From contig NZ_JASLER010000038.1 in assembly GCF_030151085.1 (NCBI RefSeq), forward strand, positions 9,355-73,354: 64,000 nt of DNA, written 5' to 3'. Positions 46,463 through 55,389 of this stretch are shown one piece after another (within the stretch, counting starts at the first letter, position 1; every line of letters starts with the position of its first letter). The stretch is from Bacteroides sp. GTDB taxonomy: Bacteria; Bacteroidota; Bacteroidia; Bacteroidales; Bacteroidaceae. A program made the position numbers and the translations under genes. The notes beneath the pieces were generated by a model that was given only the letters and a program-made list of their open reading frames with translations, was not told the origin of the DNA and did not search any database.

Positions 46463-47776
46463 CTATTTAGAGGAATGAGGGGTATCCGCATACGTAAACG
46501 GCACAAAATATGTTATCAAGAATGCCGGAATAGTAGCGAATAAGATAAAGATAAAGAAATGTTCGTATCCTAACCAATCACTGACATAGCCACTGATTGA
46601 TCCCGGCAACATTACACCCAAGTTCATAATTCCCGAAGCAAATGCGTAATGTGCCATCTGGTGTTTACCGGGAGCTACCTGCTGCATCATGAACAAGCTC
46701 AATCCTACAAAGCCAAATCCATAACCAAAATACTCCAACACAATGGCACTCCCAATTAACATACCGCTCTCCGGTTGATAAACCGCCAGTAAGGTATAAG
46801 CGACAAAAGGCAGGTTGAAGATACAACACAAAGAAAATAATGTCTTCTGCAAGCCCCGATGCGAGATATAATACCCTGCCAATAAAGAACCTAATACAAA
46901 AGCTGCCGCACCGTATGTACCGTAATACAAACCAATCTGCTGCTCATTAAGTCCCAAGCCACCCACTGAGCGCTCTGCTTTGAGGAAAAGAGGAACAATC
47001 TTCATAACGAAGCCTTCGGCAAGACGGTATAGAATGATGAAAGTGATATAATACCAAATGTGTTTCTTAAGGAAGAAATCTCTGATCACTTCCATTAATT
47101 GATGTAGAGTTTCTCTGACTGTTGCCGTGCCGGATGCGCTTTTGCCTCCCGTTGGAAGCATACGTATGTGATATAAACTCAGCAAGATCATAACGGTTGC
47201 CAATATCAGCATCACCACCATCCAGGCGTGCACTGTAGCTTCATGACGAACAGCTTCCGTCACCTCTCCTACTCCACCGAAACTCTTCAGTAGCCAGCCT
47301 GCCAACCATACCAGTCCGCCCGAAGCTACTATCTTGGCTATATTGTAGAATGCACCTTGCCAGCCAATATATTTAGCCTGTTCCTGTTTGTTCAGCTCCG
47401 ACATATATACGCCATCGGTAGCCACATCATGTGTGGCACCGCTGAAAGCAATCACTGCCAGCAACGCAATACATACAGCGAAAAAGGCCGGCAGTTGTAA
47501 AGCCAAAGCTACCAGAGCAAAACCTGCTCCGGTAACCATTTGCGTTAATACTACGAAAAACTTCTTCGTCCTGAACATTTCAAGAAACGGACTCCAAAGA
47601 AACTTCAGTGTCCAGGGTAACATAATAAGTGACGTCCACAAAGCAATTTGTGCATCACCGATACCCAGTCCTTTAAACATCAATACAGATACCATGTTCA
47701 GTACCACGAATGGCAACCCCATGGCAAAATATACAGTGGGAACCCACGATATAGGATTATGAATTTTCTGATTCAT
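46463..47776 (-). CDS. MFS transporter, probable mannosyl-GlcNAc disaccharide importer
   Basis: 437 residues with twelve predicted membrane helices (for example VPTVYFAMGLPFVVLNMVSVL, FFAVCIALLAVIAFSG, the late HFFIFILFATIPAFLITYFV). The SGATHDVATDGVYMSEL segment and GMLIGSAIVLEYFGYGFGFVGL resemble AmpG-type sugar/muropeptide permeases. It lies between a GH92 and GH130, 12 bases before the former and 43 after the latter. A likely job is to carry Man-beta-1,4-GlcNAc from periplasm to cytosol for GH130; the substrate is inferred from neighbours, not sequence. Confidence 0.9.
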   Translation of the reverse strand: MNQKIHNPISWVPTVYFAMGLPFVVLNMVSVLMFKGLGIGDAQIALWTSLIMLPWTLKFLWSPFLEMFRTKKFFVVLTQMVTGAGFALVALALQLPAFFAVCIALLAVIAFSGATHDVATDGVYMSELNKQEQAKYIGWQGAFYNIAKIVASGGLVWLAGWLLKSFGGVGEVTEAVRHEATVHAWMVVMLILATVMILLSLYHIRMLPTGGKSASGTATVRETLHQLMEVIRDFFLKKHIWYYITFIILYRLAEGFVMKIVPLFLKAERSVGGLGLNEQQIGLYYGTYGAAAFVLGSLLAGYYISHRGLQKTLFSLCCIFNLPFVAYTLLAVYQPESGMLIGSAIVLEYFGYGFGFVGLSLFMMQQVAPGKHQMAHYAFASGIMNLGVMLPGSISGYVSDWLGYEHFFIFILFATIPAFLITYFVPFTYADTPHSSK

Positions 47777-47788
47777 AGCAGTTAGTTT

Positions 47789-50062
47789 TTAAGGCAGTGG
47801 CTTGTCACCCATTGTCAGTTCCAACGTACCACCTTCTACTATATCCTGATGAGTAAAGAAAGGAGTTTGCAATTTCTTCCCATTCAGAACCATACTCTGC
47901 ACATACTTATTGTCACGGCTATTGTTATGCGCTACTATCTTAAACGTCTTTCCTGCATTCAAATGAATGGTAGCTTCATTGAATAAGGGACGTCCGATGG
48001 AATACACCGGTTTGCCGGGACATACTTGATAGAAGCCCATCGCATTCATAATAAACCAGGCTGACATCTGACCACAGTCCTCATTACCCGAAAGTCCGTC
48101 GGGATTGTTGAAGTAGAGCGTTTGCAATACCTCGTCCACAATTTCTTGCGTTCTATAGGGCTGTCCTACATAATTGTAAAGATGTGCAATATGATGGCTG
48201 GGTTCGTTGCCATGAGCATATTGTCCTATCAAACCGGAAATGTCTACCGATACCGATTCGCCTTCCATAGCCGAGGGGGCAGTGAAGAGTGAATCGAGCT
48301 TTCCGATAAAGGCATCTTTTCCTCCCATCAATTCTACAAGACCATCTACATCATGAGGAACGAACCAAGTCCACTGCCAGGCAGTACCCTCACAATAATC
48401 GTCATTGCGATGGGTAGAAGCACGAGGACTGAAAGGAGTACGCCAGTTACCTTCGCTGTCCAGTCCGCGCATGAAACGGGTACTCGGGTCGAAATAGACT
48501 TTATATCCTTCGGCAAACGTAGTATATTTCTCTTTATTAGGTTCGTCACCCATTGCATCGGCAAGTACAGAGATGCACCAATCATCGTATGCATATTCCA
48601 AAGCCTTGGCAACGGATTCGTTATCTTTATCACAAGGAACATATCCTATCTTATTCTTCCAGTATTTGGCTTGCGGCATCAGGTGCGGTAACACTAACGG
48701 ATGGGTGATAATGCCCGTAGTGTCATATTCTGCCGTACGCAGGCAAGCACGATAAGCCTCTTTCACATCAAAGTTACGATAGCCTTTTACGTATGAATCG
48801 GCAATCAGAGATGCGGCATGATAACCAATCATGGTTCCGGTATAGTTTCCTGCCAACTCCCACATAGGGAAGATTCCTCCCTCTTCTTCTTTCTTAATGA
48901 GCGAACGGATAAAAGCCTCGTTCAACTCAGGGTCGATAATAGTCATCAACGGATGGTAAGCACGGAAAGTATCCCACAAAGAGAATATGGTATATATAGG
49001 CTGATTTACATTTCCCTGATGAGGTTTCAGATCCATCCCCAGGTAACGCCCGTCAGCATCGGTGAACAGATTGGGCTGCATACCTGTATGGTAAAGGGCA
49101 GTATAGAACATAGTCCGTTGGTCTGTATCTGTTGTTTTAATATCTATCTTAGAGAGATACTTGTTCCATTCTGCACGGGCAGCCTGACGTACTCCGTCAA
49201 AATCCCATTCCGGTATTTCAGCTTCTACATTCTTACGGGCGCCATCCATATCGACAGCAGATACACCTACTTTTACTAATACTTGTTCATTCTTTACAGT
49301 AGGGAATTGCAGCAATACTTTTGCAGTAGGCAGAAGCGGACCACCTTCGTCCAAAGCGACCGAATCGGTGACTAAGGTATAAGTAAACGGTTTGGAGAAT
49401 TTAGCATAGAAGTTAATGTATTGATCGAATGCCCAATATACGGTTTTCTTACGTCCGCGGATTTCAGTATCGCTGATCACTTCAATCTCCATTTCTTCAT
49501 TCTTCTGGCGTTGCAGACTGTAGTCCAGATCCAAAATGAATCCAGCATCTGCTGCTTGCGGAAAAGTATAGCGGTGAATAGCGGCACGTTTGGTAGCAGA
49601 CAACTCCGCTTTCACTTGATAACGGTCCAGAAATACTGAATAATAACCGGGCTCAGCCACTTCGTTCTTATGAGAAAAGGCGGAAGCATACGCCATCTGC
49701 TGGCTCTTAGAACCGGTAGGTTGATATTCCTGCTTGCCTATAGTGGGCATCAGCAATACATCACCATAATCACCACATCCCGTACCACTGAGGTGCGTAT
49801 GCGAGAAGCCGTTCATGGTTGAATCGGCATAATAATAACCGGAACATGCGTCCCACTCATAAATTCGCGTGTCCGGACTGGGTTGAATCATCCCGTTGGG
49901 AACTACCGCTCCGGGATAAGTATGCCCATGTCCTCCTGTACCGATAAACGGATTGACGTAGGACGCATAGTCCTCTACTGCCGCCGGAGTACAACTACAA
50001 ATTGTGCCCAACAACATTAGTCCACCCATCAGTATGGAATTCGTTTTCATGTTTTTCTTCAT
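47789..50062 (-). CDS. GH92 family alpha-mannosidase lipoprotein
   Basis: 757 residues from the ATG at 50062 (an ATG at 50050 is possible). The signal ends LLGTICSC, giving a lipid cysteine at about residue 24. Family blocks: YVNPFIGTGGHGHTYPGAVVPNG, GFSHTHLSGTGCGDYGDV, FSLWDTFRAYHPLMTIIDPE, YCEGTAWQWTWFVPHDVDGL and GNEDCGQMSAWFIMNAMGF. The GNEDCGQMSAW form is that of known N-glycan alpha-1,2-mannosidases, an informed guess at its linkage. No acidic run follows the cysteine, so it is probably on the periplasmic face. It trims the glycan imported by the SusC/D pair at the head of the operon. Confidence 0.93.
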   Translation of the reverse strand: MKKNMKTNSILMGGLMLLGTICSCTPAAVEDYASYVNPFIGTGGHGHTYPGAVVPNGMIQPSPDTRIYEWDACSGYYYADSTMNGFSHTHLSGTGCGDYGDVLLMPTIGKQEYQPTGSKSQQMAYASAFSHKNEVAEPGYYSVFLDRYQVKAELSATKRAAIHRYTFPQAADAGFILDLDYSLQRQKNEEMEIEVISDTEIRGRKKTVYWAFDQYINFYAKFSKPFTYTLVTDSVALDEGGPLLPTAKVLLQFPTVKNEQVLVKVGVSAVDMDGARKNVEAEIPEWDFDGVRQAARAEWNKYLSKIDIKTTDTDQRTMFYTALYHTGMQPNLFTDADGRYLGMDLKPHQGNVNQPIYTIFSLWDTFRAYHPLMTIIDPELNEAFIRSLIKKEEEGGIFPMWELAGNYTGTMIGYHAASLIADSYVKGYRNFDVKEAYRACLRTAEYDTTGIITHPLVLPHLMPQAKYWKNKIGYVPCDKDNESVAKALEYAYDDWCISVLADAMGDEPNKEKYTTFAEGYKVYFDPSTRFMRGLDSEGNWRTPFSPRASTHRNDDYCEGTAWQWTWFVPHDVDGLVELMGGKDAFIGKLDSLFTAPSAMEGESVSVDISGLIGQYAHGNEPSHHIAHLYNYVGQPYRTQEIVDEVLQTLYFNNPDGLSGNEDCGQMSAWFIMNAMGFYQVCPGKPVYSIGRPLFNEATIHLNAGKTFKIVAHNNSRDNKYVQSMVLNGKKLQTPFFTHQDIVEGGTLELTMGDKPLP

Positions 50063-50086
50063 ATCTACTTGTATTACGTTTGTTTA

Positions 50087-52096
50087 TCAGATTGGCATAA
50101 AACTAATAGCTTGTCCGCCGCCCCTTGCCATTACAATGGTGAGAGTATCATCGGCAGTTACTTGCTTTTCTATAATTTCGTATGCTGTGGGATTCGTTTC
50201 CCAGTCAGCATCTTTTGCATCGGCATAAATAATAGCTTTGTAGCTTTTTCCTTTTGCAAGAAAATCAAGCTTGATATCAATAGTTCGTGCCATTTCGTTG
50301 GTGGCAGCACCCAAGAAATACTTATCTTTTGCTCTGCGGACAATGGCAACGAATTCACCGGGTTCGCCTGCCAATGCTTGCGACCAGTCACAATCGGCAT
50401 CATAGTCGCGGAAGAATTGGAAAGCAGGATGTCCTTCGTAGTTTTCAATCATATCGGCAGCCATCTGTAGAGGGGAGTAAAGTATTACCCAGTTGGCTAT
50501 TTGTTTGGCAAGAGTGGTGTTGATACGGCAGTCTTTGCTATCCTTCATATTCCACTGCTTGCGGTTAGGATTCTTCTTGGCTCGCTCATACAAGATGTCG
50601 AATATACCGGGGGTATAATCCATAGGGCCACCCAGCAGACGGGTAAATGGTAACATCACATGGTGTTCGGGAGGATTACCCTCACTCCAGGCATTCCATT
50701 CCATGCCACGAGCACCTTCACGGGTCATCATATTAGGATAAGTGCGGCGAATGCCGGTATCTTTGATGGGTTCGTGTACATCGAGTGTGGTATGATATTT
50801 GGCAGCAGTCTGCACCACTTTGCGATAATGGCGTACATTGAATTGTCCGTGATGATTGTGTCCGTCAGGAAGTCCTCCGGCATAACCGGTCTTTACACTA
50901 TGAACGCCCAAATCGGCATACCAGCGATAGGCATTGTCCAGCTGTTTTTCGTAATTGGTGATATTGCCACCGGTTTCATGGTGACCTATAATCTCAATGC
51001 CCTCTTCTTTTGCGTAACGGGCTATTTCCTTGATGTCGAAATCTGCGTATGGTTTCGTATAATCAAATGATTGATTTCCGCCCCAGTTCTCCCAGCCTTC
51101 ATTCCAGCCTTCGAACATAACGGCTTCTATATTATTGTTGGCGGCAAAGTCGATATACCGTTTTGCATTTTCAGTAGTAGCACCATGACGGTCGTTGATT
51201 ACCCAGCTTTCTACACCTAAATGCATGCCCCACCATACGCCAACGTACTTCATCGGACGAATCCAGTCGGTGGTTTCGAGCGCGCAAGGCTCATTCAGGT
51301 TCAGGATAAGTCCTGAGTTTATCAGTCCTATTGCTTCAGGAGCAATTTGCAGCGTACGCCACGGGGTCTTGAAACTATTGCCTGCCATCCTTGCTTTGAT
51401 ACCATCGGGCCACGGAGCAAGTTCGGATTTGAATTGGCAGTCTCCCACATTCTTCAAAGTCATTTCGGGAAAGTCGGTCAACGCTGCTTCATGAATACTG
51501 GCATAGACATTGCCGGTCTTGAAGGTCATCGGAGTATTGGCATTGTCTATTTTGCTGAGAGGTTGCGTACGATATAACAATTCGTATGTTTCATAATTGG
51601 CAGGGATAGACCATGATGTACCGTCCTGTGCAATATTAAAGGCAGTAAATTCGTCTGTAATCAGAATACTGTCGGCTCCTGCCACTTCATATTCATAACG
51701 GAATCCTATTCCATCGTCAAAAACACGGAAACGCAGAACTAACTTCGTATTTGTAGTATCGGCCAGATGTACGGCCATTTCATTATAATGGTTTCGGATC
51801 GTTTTGTTCTCACCCCAAGGCTGTGTCCAATTTTCGTCTGCTGATGAGAAATCGGTACTCATTATACGGAAACCTTCGGCAAGATTCAATCCGTCTTTGG
51901 CAAGAAAACCTAAAGAGGAAGGAGTAATAAAAGTCGTATCGTTCACATCCACCCGGTAAGTCATGCGATGATTACCGTCCAAAGCGAATGCCAAACGGAT
52001 ACTCCCGTCAGGAGATTTCACTTCTGTTGGTTTAGGGAATTTACAACCGGACAGAAGGAAGAGAAAGGTTAGTATATATATAAGGTGTTGTTTCAT
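50087..52096 (-). CDS. GH97 family alpha-glycosidase lipoprotein
   Basis: 669 residues; signal LTFLFLLSGC (lipid cysteine 18). N-terminal beta-supersandwich (about 25-280) and a TIM barrel (WWGMHLGVESW, GWNEGWENWGG, SVKTGYAGG, TLDVHEPIKDTGIRRTYPN, WVILYSPLQMAADMIENYE). The retaining GH97 enzymes have an Asp nucleophile at the KTG position; here it is Gly, so an inverting alpha-glucosidase of the SusB type is more likely. It sits inside the N-glycan operon between the GH18 and GH92 genes, which is unexpected; a glucose cap on the glycan arm is one possible substrate. The cysteine is followed by KFPKP, not an acidic run, so it is probably periplasmic. Confidence 0.9.
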   Translation of the reverse strand: MKQHLIYILTFLFLLSGCKFPKPTEVKSPDGSIRLAFALDGNHRMTYRVDVNDTTFITPSSLGFLAKDGLNLAEGFRIMSTDFSSADENWTQPWGENKTIRNHYNEMAVHLADTTNTKLVLRFRVFDDGIGFRYEYEVAGADSILITDEFTAFNIAQDGTSWSIPANYETYELLYRTQPLSKIDNANTPMTFKTGNVYASIHEAALTDFPEMTLKNVGDCQFKSELAPWPDGIKARMAGNSFKTPWRTLQIAPEAIGLINSGLILNLNEPCALETTDWIRPMKYVGVWWGMHLGVESWVINDRHGATTENAKRYIDFAANNNIEAVMFEGWNEGWENWGGNQSFDYTKPYADFDIKEIARYAKEEGIEIIGHHETGGNITNYEKQLDNAYRWYADLGVHSVKTGYAGGLPDGHNHHGQFNVRHYRKVVQTAAKYHTTLDVHEPIKDTGIRRTYPNMMTREGARGMEWNAWSEGNPPEHHVMLPFTRLLGGPMDYTPGIFDILYERAKKNPNRKQWNMKDSKDCRINTTLAKQIANWVILYSPLQMAADMIENYEGHPAFQFFRDYDADCDWSQALAGEPGEFVAIVRRAKDKYFLGAATNEMARTIDIKLDFLAKGKSYKAIIYADAKDADWETNPTAYEIIEKQVTADDTLTIVMARGGGQAISFMPI

Positions 52097-52110
52097 GCTT
52101 TTGATTGTTT

Positions 52111-52178
52111 TTATGACTTAGGTAAGTCAGTAGTGATGACATAAGTAAGTCAGTAGCTACGACTTACCTATGTCATAA
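52111..52178. repeat. Three-arm inverted/direct repeat between GH18 and GH97 genes
   Basis: GTAAGTCAGTAG occurs twice (52122-52133, 52145-52156). A third arm, CTACGACTTAC (52157-52167), is in inverted orientation. Outer arms TTATGACTTAGGTAAGTC and GACTTACCTATGTCATAA pair with one mismatch. On the minus-strand mRNA, the first arm can pair with either of the other two, giving alternative stems between two genes of the same operon. Confidence 0.7.
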
Positions 52179-52182
52179 AACA

Positions 52183-54198
52183 CTAGTTCTTCTTCACCAA
52201 AGTATAGTTCTCGGTAATGTGAGATTTCACATCCATGTGAGGAGGCGTTAACTTTCCATCTACCTCATGACACGGGTCAATACCCCAACGGTTACCTATA
52301 CCAGTAAGTCTTATAGTTCCCTTTGCCATGTCTATGTCCATAGCACCTGAGATAGGCATTGTATATTCCTCTTCTCCTTCTTTATAGAAGTTCCATACAT
52401 TGACCTTACCATAAGTACCCCAACACATCTCCCAAGTAATCGGATCAACATTATCACCTACATGAATTGTTTGCGGCACAGGAATAGACAAATTACCGTC
52501 TTTATAATTCATTACTAACGGATATTTGTCAGTGATTTCGGGATAGGTACCCCAACCGTATACGTAGTAACTCTTACCAGCTTCTTTCTGCTCAATACGT
52601 ACATCAAAAGTCTGTGAGCCACTCCAATCCCACCATCTAGGGTTACCACTTTCATCTATATATACATATAATGAATTGCTGGAAGCGGCCGTCCATTCGC
52701 CAATCAAATCCTCATAGTTATATACCGGATTTCCTTGAATCGGAGCAGTCTCCGTACGAGTATAGTATTTGCTACTCCACTCTACTCCATCATTAAACAA
52801 GATAGTACTTATTTCAGTAAAGAAATGGCAATAATTATATATTTGAGATTCGGGATTATAGAACATCTGAACACCATAACCAGACTCTTTCATATCCTTA
52901 ATATATTCCAGTTGGAAGGACTCCCGCCCCCCATTCAATTCATGATTAATCTTTAAAGGCGTAGGACAATATTTCGATTTGGGCAGTCCTTCAAAGTTCT
53001 TCTCACGACCTTTACCACGCTGCAGGTAGTCAGCTTGATTCTGATAGTATCCGTATGTAATATAATCTACTAATTCACCTACTGTTTTACCTTCTACAGT
53101 TCCTGTAGGAGAGTCAATAAACTTATAACTGTATTCATAAACGCCCAGCAACTTATCCGGCATCTGCTGACGGCATTCGTAAATCAGGCGAGCAAAGTTC
53201 TCACGAGAACGAGGCAGAAAACCCGGGCTAGGATTATCCGAATAAGAAGAGTATTCATCATCAAAGTCCACACCATCCAGACCATAAATATCCATATATG
53301 CTTTCAATTCCTTGGCAAAATCAGCCGCAGCTTCTGCAGAAAGATTGCCCATACCGGCTTCGTCGTGGTTACCCAAAAGAGTCATATTTACTTTAATACC
53401 TTTAGCCTGCAAAGGACGGATGATTTTATCTGCGTTCTTCAATAAGAAAGAAACCTGATCATTACAGAATACATGTACGCGACCTGTTTCGCTATCCACA
53501 TTGATATTGGCAGCAAAAATACTAACTACATCAAAGAAAGGCTTACCACTCTTCTTCATAGTGTATTCACCACAGTTCAAGATACTTTCATTGTTTACTT
53601 CCACAAAACAATGAGTCAGTACATCGCCCTTCTTTGAATCGGGAATGGCAGCCATCGGCTTTACCAGATAAATGTAAGTCTGATTATTGGCAGACACTTC
53701 CACACCGTCATTGGCAGTTGCCGAAATAGCCACTGCGTATGTCGTACCTATTGAACCTCCTGTGTTAATGGTCAGTTCTACCGCAGCAGACTTCTTATCG
53801 CCTGACTTAACAGTAGCTGTACCGCCATTTGCCAAACTCAGTTTGTCAGCAGGGTACATCGTATAAGATGTACCGTGAGCTGTATTATATGCGTCAAGCG
53901 CTTCTGCATCTACTTTAAAAGTAACAGTTACATCTTGTGTGGCAGCTTTGCTCAGTTCAAAGTAAAGATGTCCGGCTCCTGCTTTGTCTCCGAAAATAGT
54001 AATCGGAGTAAGTTCACGTGCTCCGGCAGCAGACTTTACATAGCCGTACATACCGTCAACTGTCTCTAACTTGCTTGAATCAGCATTATCAATTGTGATG
54101 TCCTCTTCACAGCCAGTAAAGACTGTTCCGACGCATGCAAAAGTCATTGCCAGCAAGCCTGATTTTATATGATTCATATATTTCATAATAAGCATCAT
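52183..54198 (-). CDS. GH18 endo-beta-N-acetylglucosaminidase with DUF1735 domain, surface lipoprotein
   Basis: 671 residues from the ATG at 54198 (54186 or 54177 also possible). The lipobox is VFTGC; the next residues EED resemble a Bacteroidota surface-export signal, so it is probably outside the cell. Domain order: DUF1735 beta-sandwich (about 55-180), GH18 barrel (about 195-480) with the complete catalytic signature DGVDFDDEY (D308, D311, D313, E315), and a C-terminal beta domain (about 520-670). Such enzymes cut between the two core GlcNAc of N-glycans; the layout matches the B. thetaiotaomicron high-mannose PUL enzyme BT3987. It starts the catabolic chain of this PUL by freeing the glycan from protein. 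Confidence 0.93.
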   Translation of the reverse strand: MMLIMKYMNHIKSGLLAMTFACVGTVFTGCEEDITIDNADSSKLETVDGMYGYVKSAAGARELTPITIFGDKAGAGHLYFELSKAATQDVTVTFKVDAEALDAYNTAHGTSYTMYPADKLSLANGGTATVKSGDKKSAAVELTINTGGSIGTTYAVAISATANDGVEVSANNQTYIYLVKPMAAIPDSKKGDVLTHCFVEVNNESILNCGEYTMKKSGKPFFDVVSIFAANINVDSETGRVHVFCNDQVSFLLKNADKIIRPLQAKGIKVNMTLLGNHDEAGMGNLSAEAAADFAKELKAYMDIYGLDGVDFDDEYSSYSDNPSPGFLPRSRENFARLIYECRQQMPDKLLGVYEYSYKFIDSPTGTVEGKTVGELVDYITYGYYQNQADYLQRGKGREKNFEGLPKSKYCPTPLKINHELNGGRESFQLEYIKDMKESGYGVQMFYNPESQIYNYCHFFTEISTILFNDGVEWSSKYYTRTETAPIQGNPVYNYEDLIGEWTAASSNSLYVYIDESGNPRWWDWSGSQTFDVRIEQKEAGKSYYVYGWGTYPEITDKYPLVMNYKDGNLSIPVPQTIHVGDNVDPITWEMCWGTYGKVNVWNFYKEGEEEYTMPISGAMDIDMAKGTIRLTGIGNRWGIDPCHEVDGKLTPPHMDVKSHITENYTLVKKN

Positions 54199-54222
54199 TT
54201 TATATGATTAAGGTATAACTAA

Positions 54223-55389
54223 TTAATTCTTTGCAGGTAATTCTACTGCATTCCAAGTAATGGCTTCCACAGCAGTCGCATTATTCCCGTTACCACTATA
54301 GTCAGTAATAGCAGTACCTGCACCTTCATCGAACTTCCAGTAAGATACCAGTCCTTCAGTTCCGGGAACTACCTCATAGAAGTGATCTTTAGCGTTAATA
54401 TCATCCTGTGTCAACACTTTGTTCCAGATACGGCATTCTGTGATTTCACCTTCCAGGAAACGTTCGCGATTGTAAGAATGACCAATCCAGAAGCCATTAC
54501 CTTCATCGGTTTTAGTTTTAGCCCAGTTGATAGCACCACAGTTCTTGTCCGCCTCCAACTTGTTCTTACCATTGATATAAACTATAATCTTCCCAGCATC
54601 TGCATCATAAGTCACAGCGATGTGTGTCCATTCTCCCGTAGGAATTACAAGATCCGAAGAGGTCACATTACCAGCAGTAGTCGCTACCTGCAACTGATTA
54701 TTCGGAATACCTGCATCACCAATACGAATCAGGAAACCACCTTCAATACCCATAATGGTTGTCAGCATCTTGTCGAACTTATTGACACGGATCAATGCTT
54801 CGGCAGTAAGTTGCTTCAGGTTATCGGCCACTTCGGGCTTGCTCCAGTTTACATACACCAGATTCTTGGTAATATTAGCCACAACATTAATAAGAGCGGC
54901 ACCTTTCAGTACATAATACATAGTGCGTGCACTTTCCAATATGCCGATATTAGCTTGTTCAATGGTTACAGGCAGTACATAAATCTTCTCACGATCCAAT
55001 TGCGTCAAGTCTTTGAACTTCACAGCCACTTCATCTGATACAGTGCTACCTGCCAAGATAGATACTTGTTGTTTCTCCAGTGCGTAGTACTGTGCCGGCA
55101 AAGCTTCTGCATGGTCATAATAAGCGGCATTGTAAGTAGCCACCAAGGCAGGTTCAGCCTTCAAGGAGATAGTAATATCCTTAGATTCCGGTTGGGGAAT
55201 GGCAACCTTGAACTTTCCTTCGGCTGTAGGAGCCGTTGATTTCAGTAATACACTGGTAGTTTTTGCCGAAGCATTGATATATACTTGATTATCGAATGTC
55301 TCGGTATCATTACTGCACGAAACTAATGCGCTTGCCAGCAATGTAATCGATGCAATATATAATTTTCTCAGTTTCATAGCTTGATTCAT
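54223..55389 (-). CDS. DUF1735 and LamG (concanavalin-like) domain surface lipoprotein
   Basis: 388 residues; lipobox SALVSC (cysteine 25) followed by SNDTET, a surface-type acidic start. A DUF1735 domain (about 35-160) precedes a LamG/concanavalin-like beta-sandwich (about 180-385), with TGEWTHIAVTYDADAGKIIVYING and LVSYWKFDEGAGTAITDYSGNGN. It has no catalytic motif and is likely a surface glycan-binding protein of the PUL. Its start overlaps the stop of the upstream gene (ATGA), so the two are coupled; this supports the 55389 start. Confidence 0.9.
   Translation of the reverse strand: MNQAMKLRKLYIASITLLASALVSCSNDTETFDNQVYINASAKTTSVLLKSTAPTAEGKFKVAIPQPESKDITISLKAEPALVATYNAAYYDHAEALPAQYYALEKQQVSILAGSTVSDEVAVKFKDLTQLDREKIYVLPVTIEQANIGILESARTMYYVLKGAALINVVANITKNLVYVNWSKPEVADNLKQLTAEALIRVNKFDKMLTTIMGIEGGFLIRIGDAGIPNNQLQVATTAGNVTSSDLVIPTGEWTHIAVTYDADAGKIIVYINGKNKLEADKNCGAINWAKTKTDEGNGFWIGHSYNRERFLEGEITECRIWNKVLTQDDINAKDHFYEVVPGTEGLVSYWKFDEGAGTAITDYSGNGNNATAVEAITWNAVELPAKN

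Noticed and set aside
54382..55038. 218-codon ORF on the + strand
   Set aside because: Antisense to the DUF1735/LamG gene; Ile/His-rich composition typical of a shadow frame.
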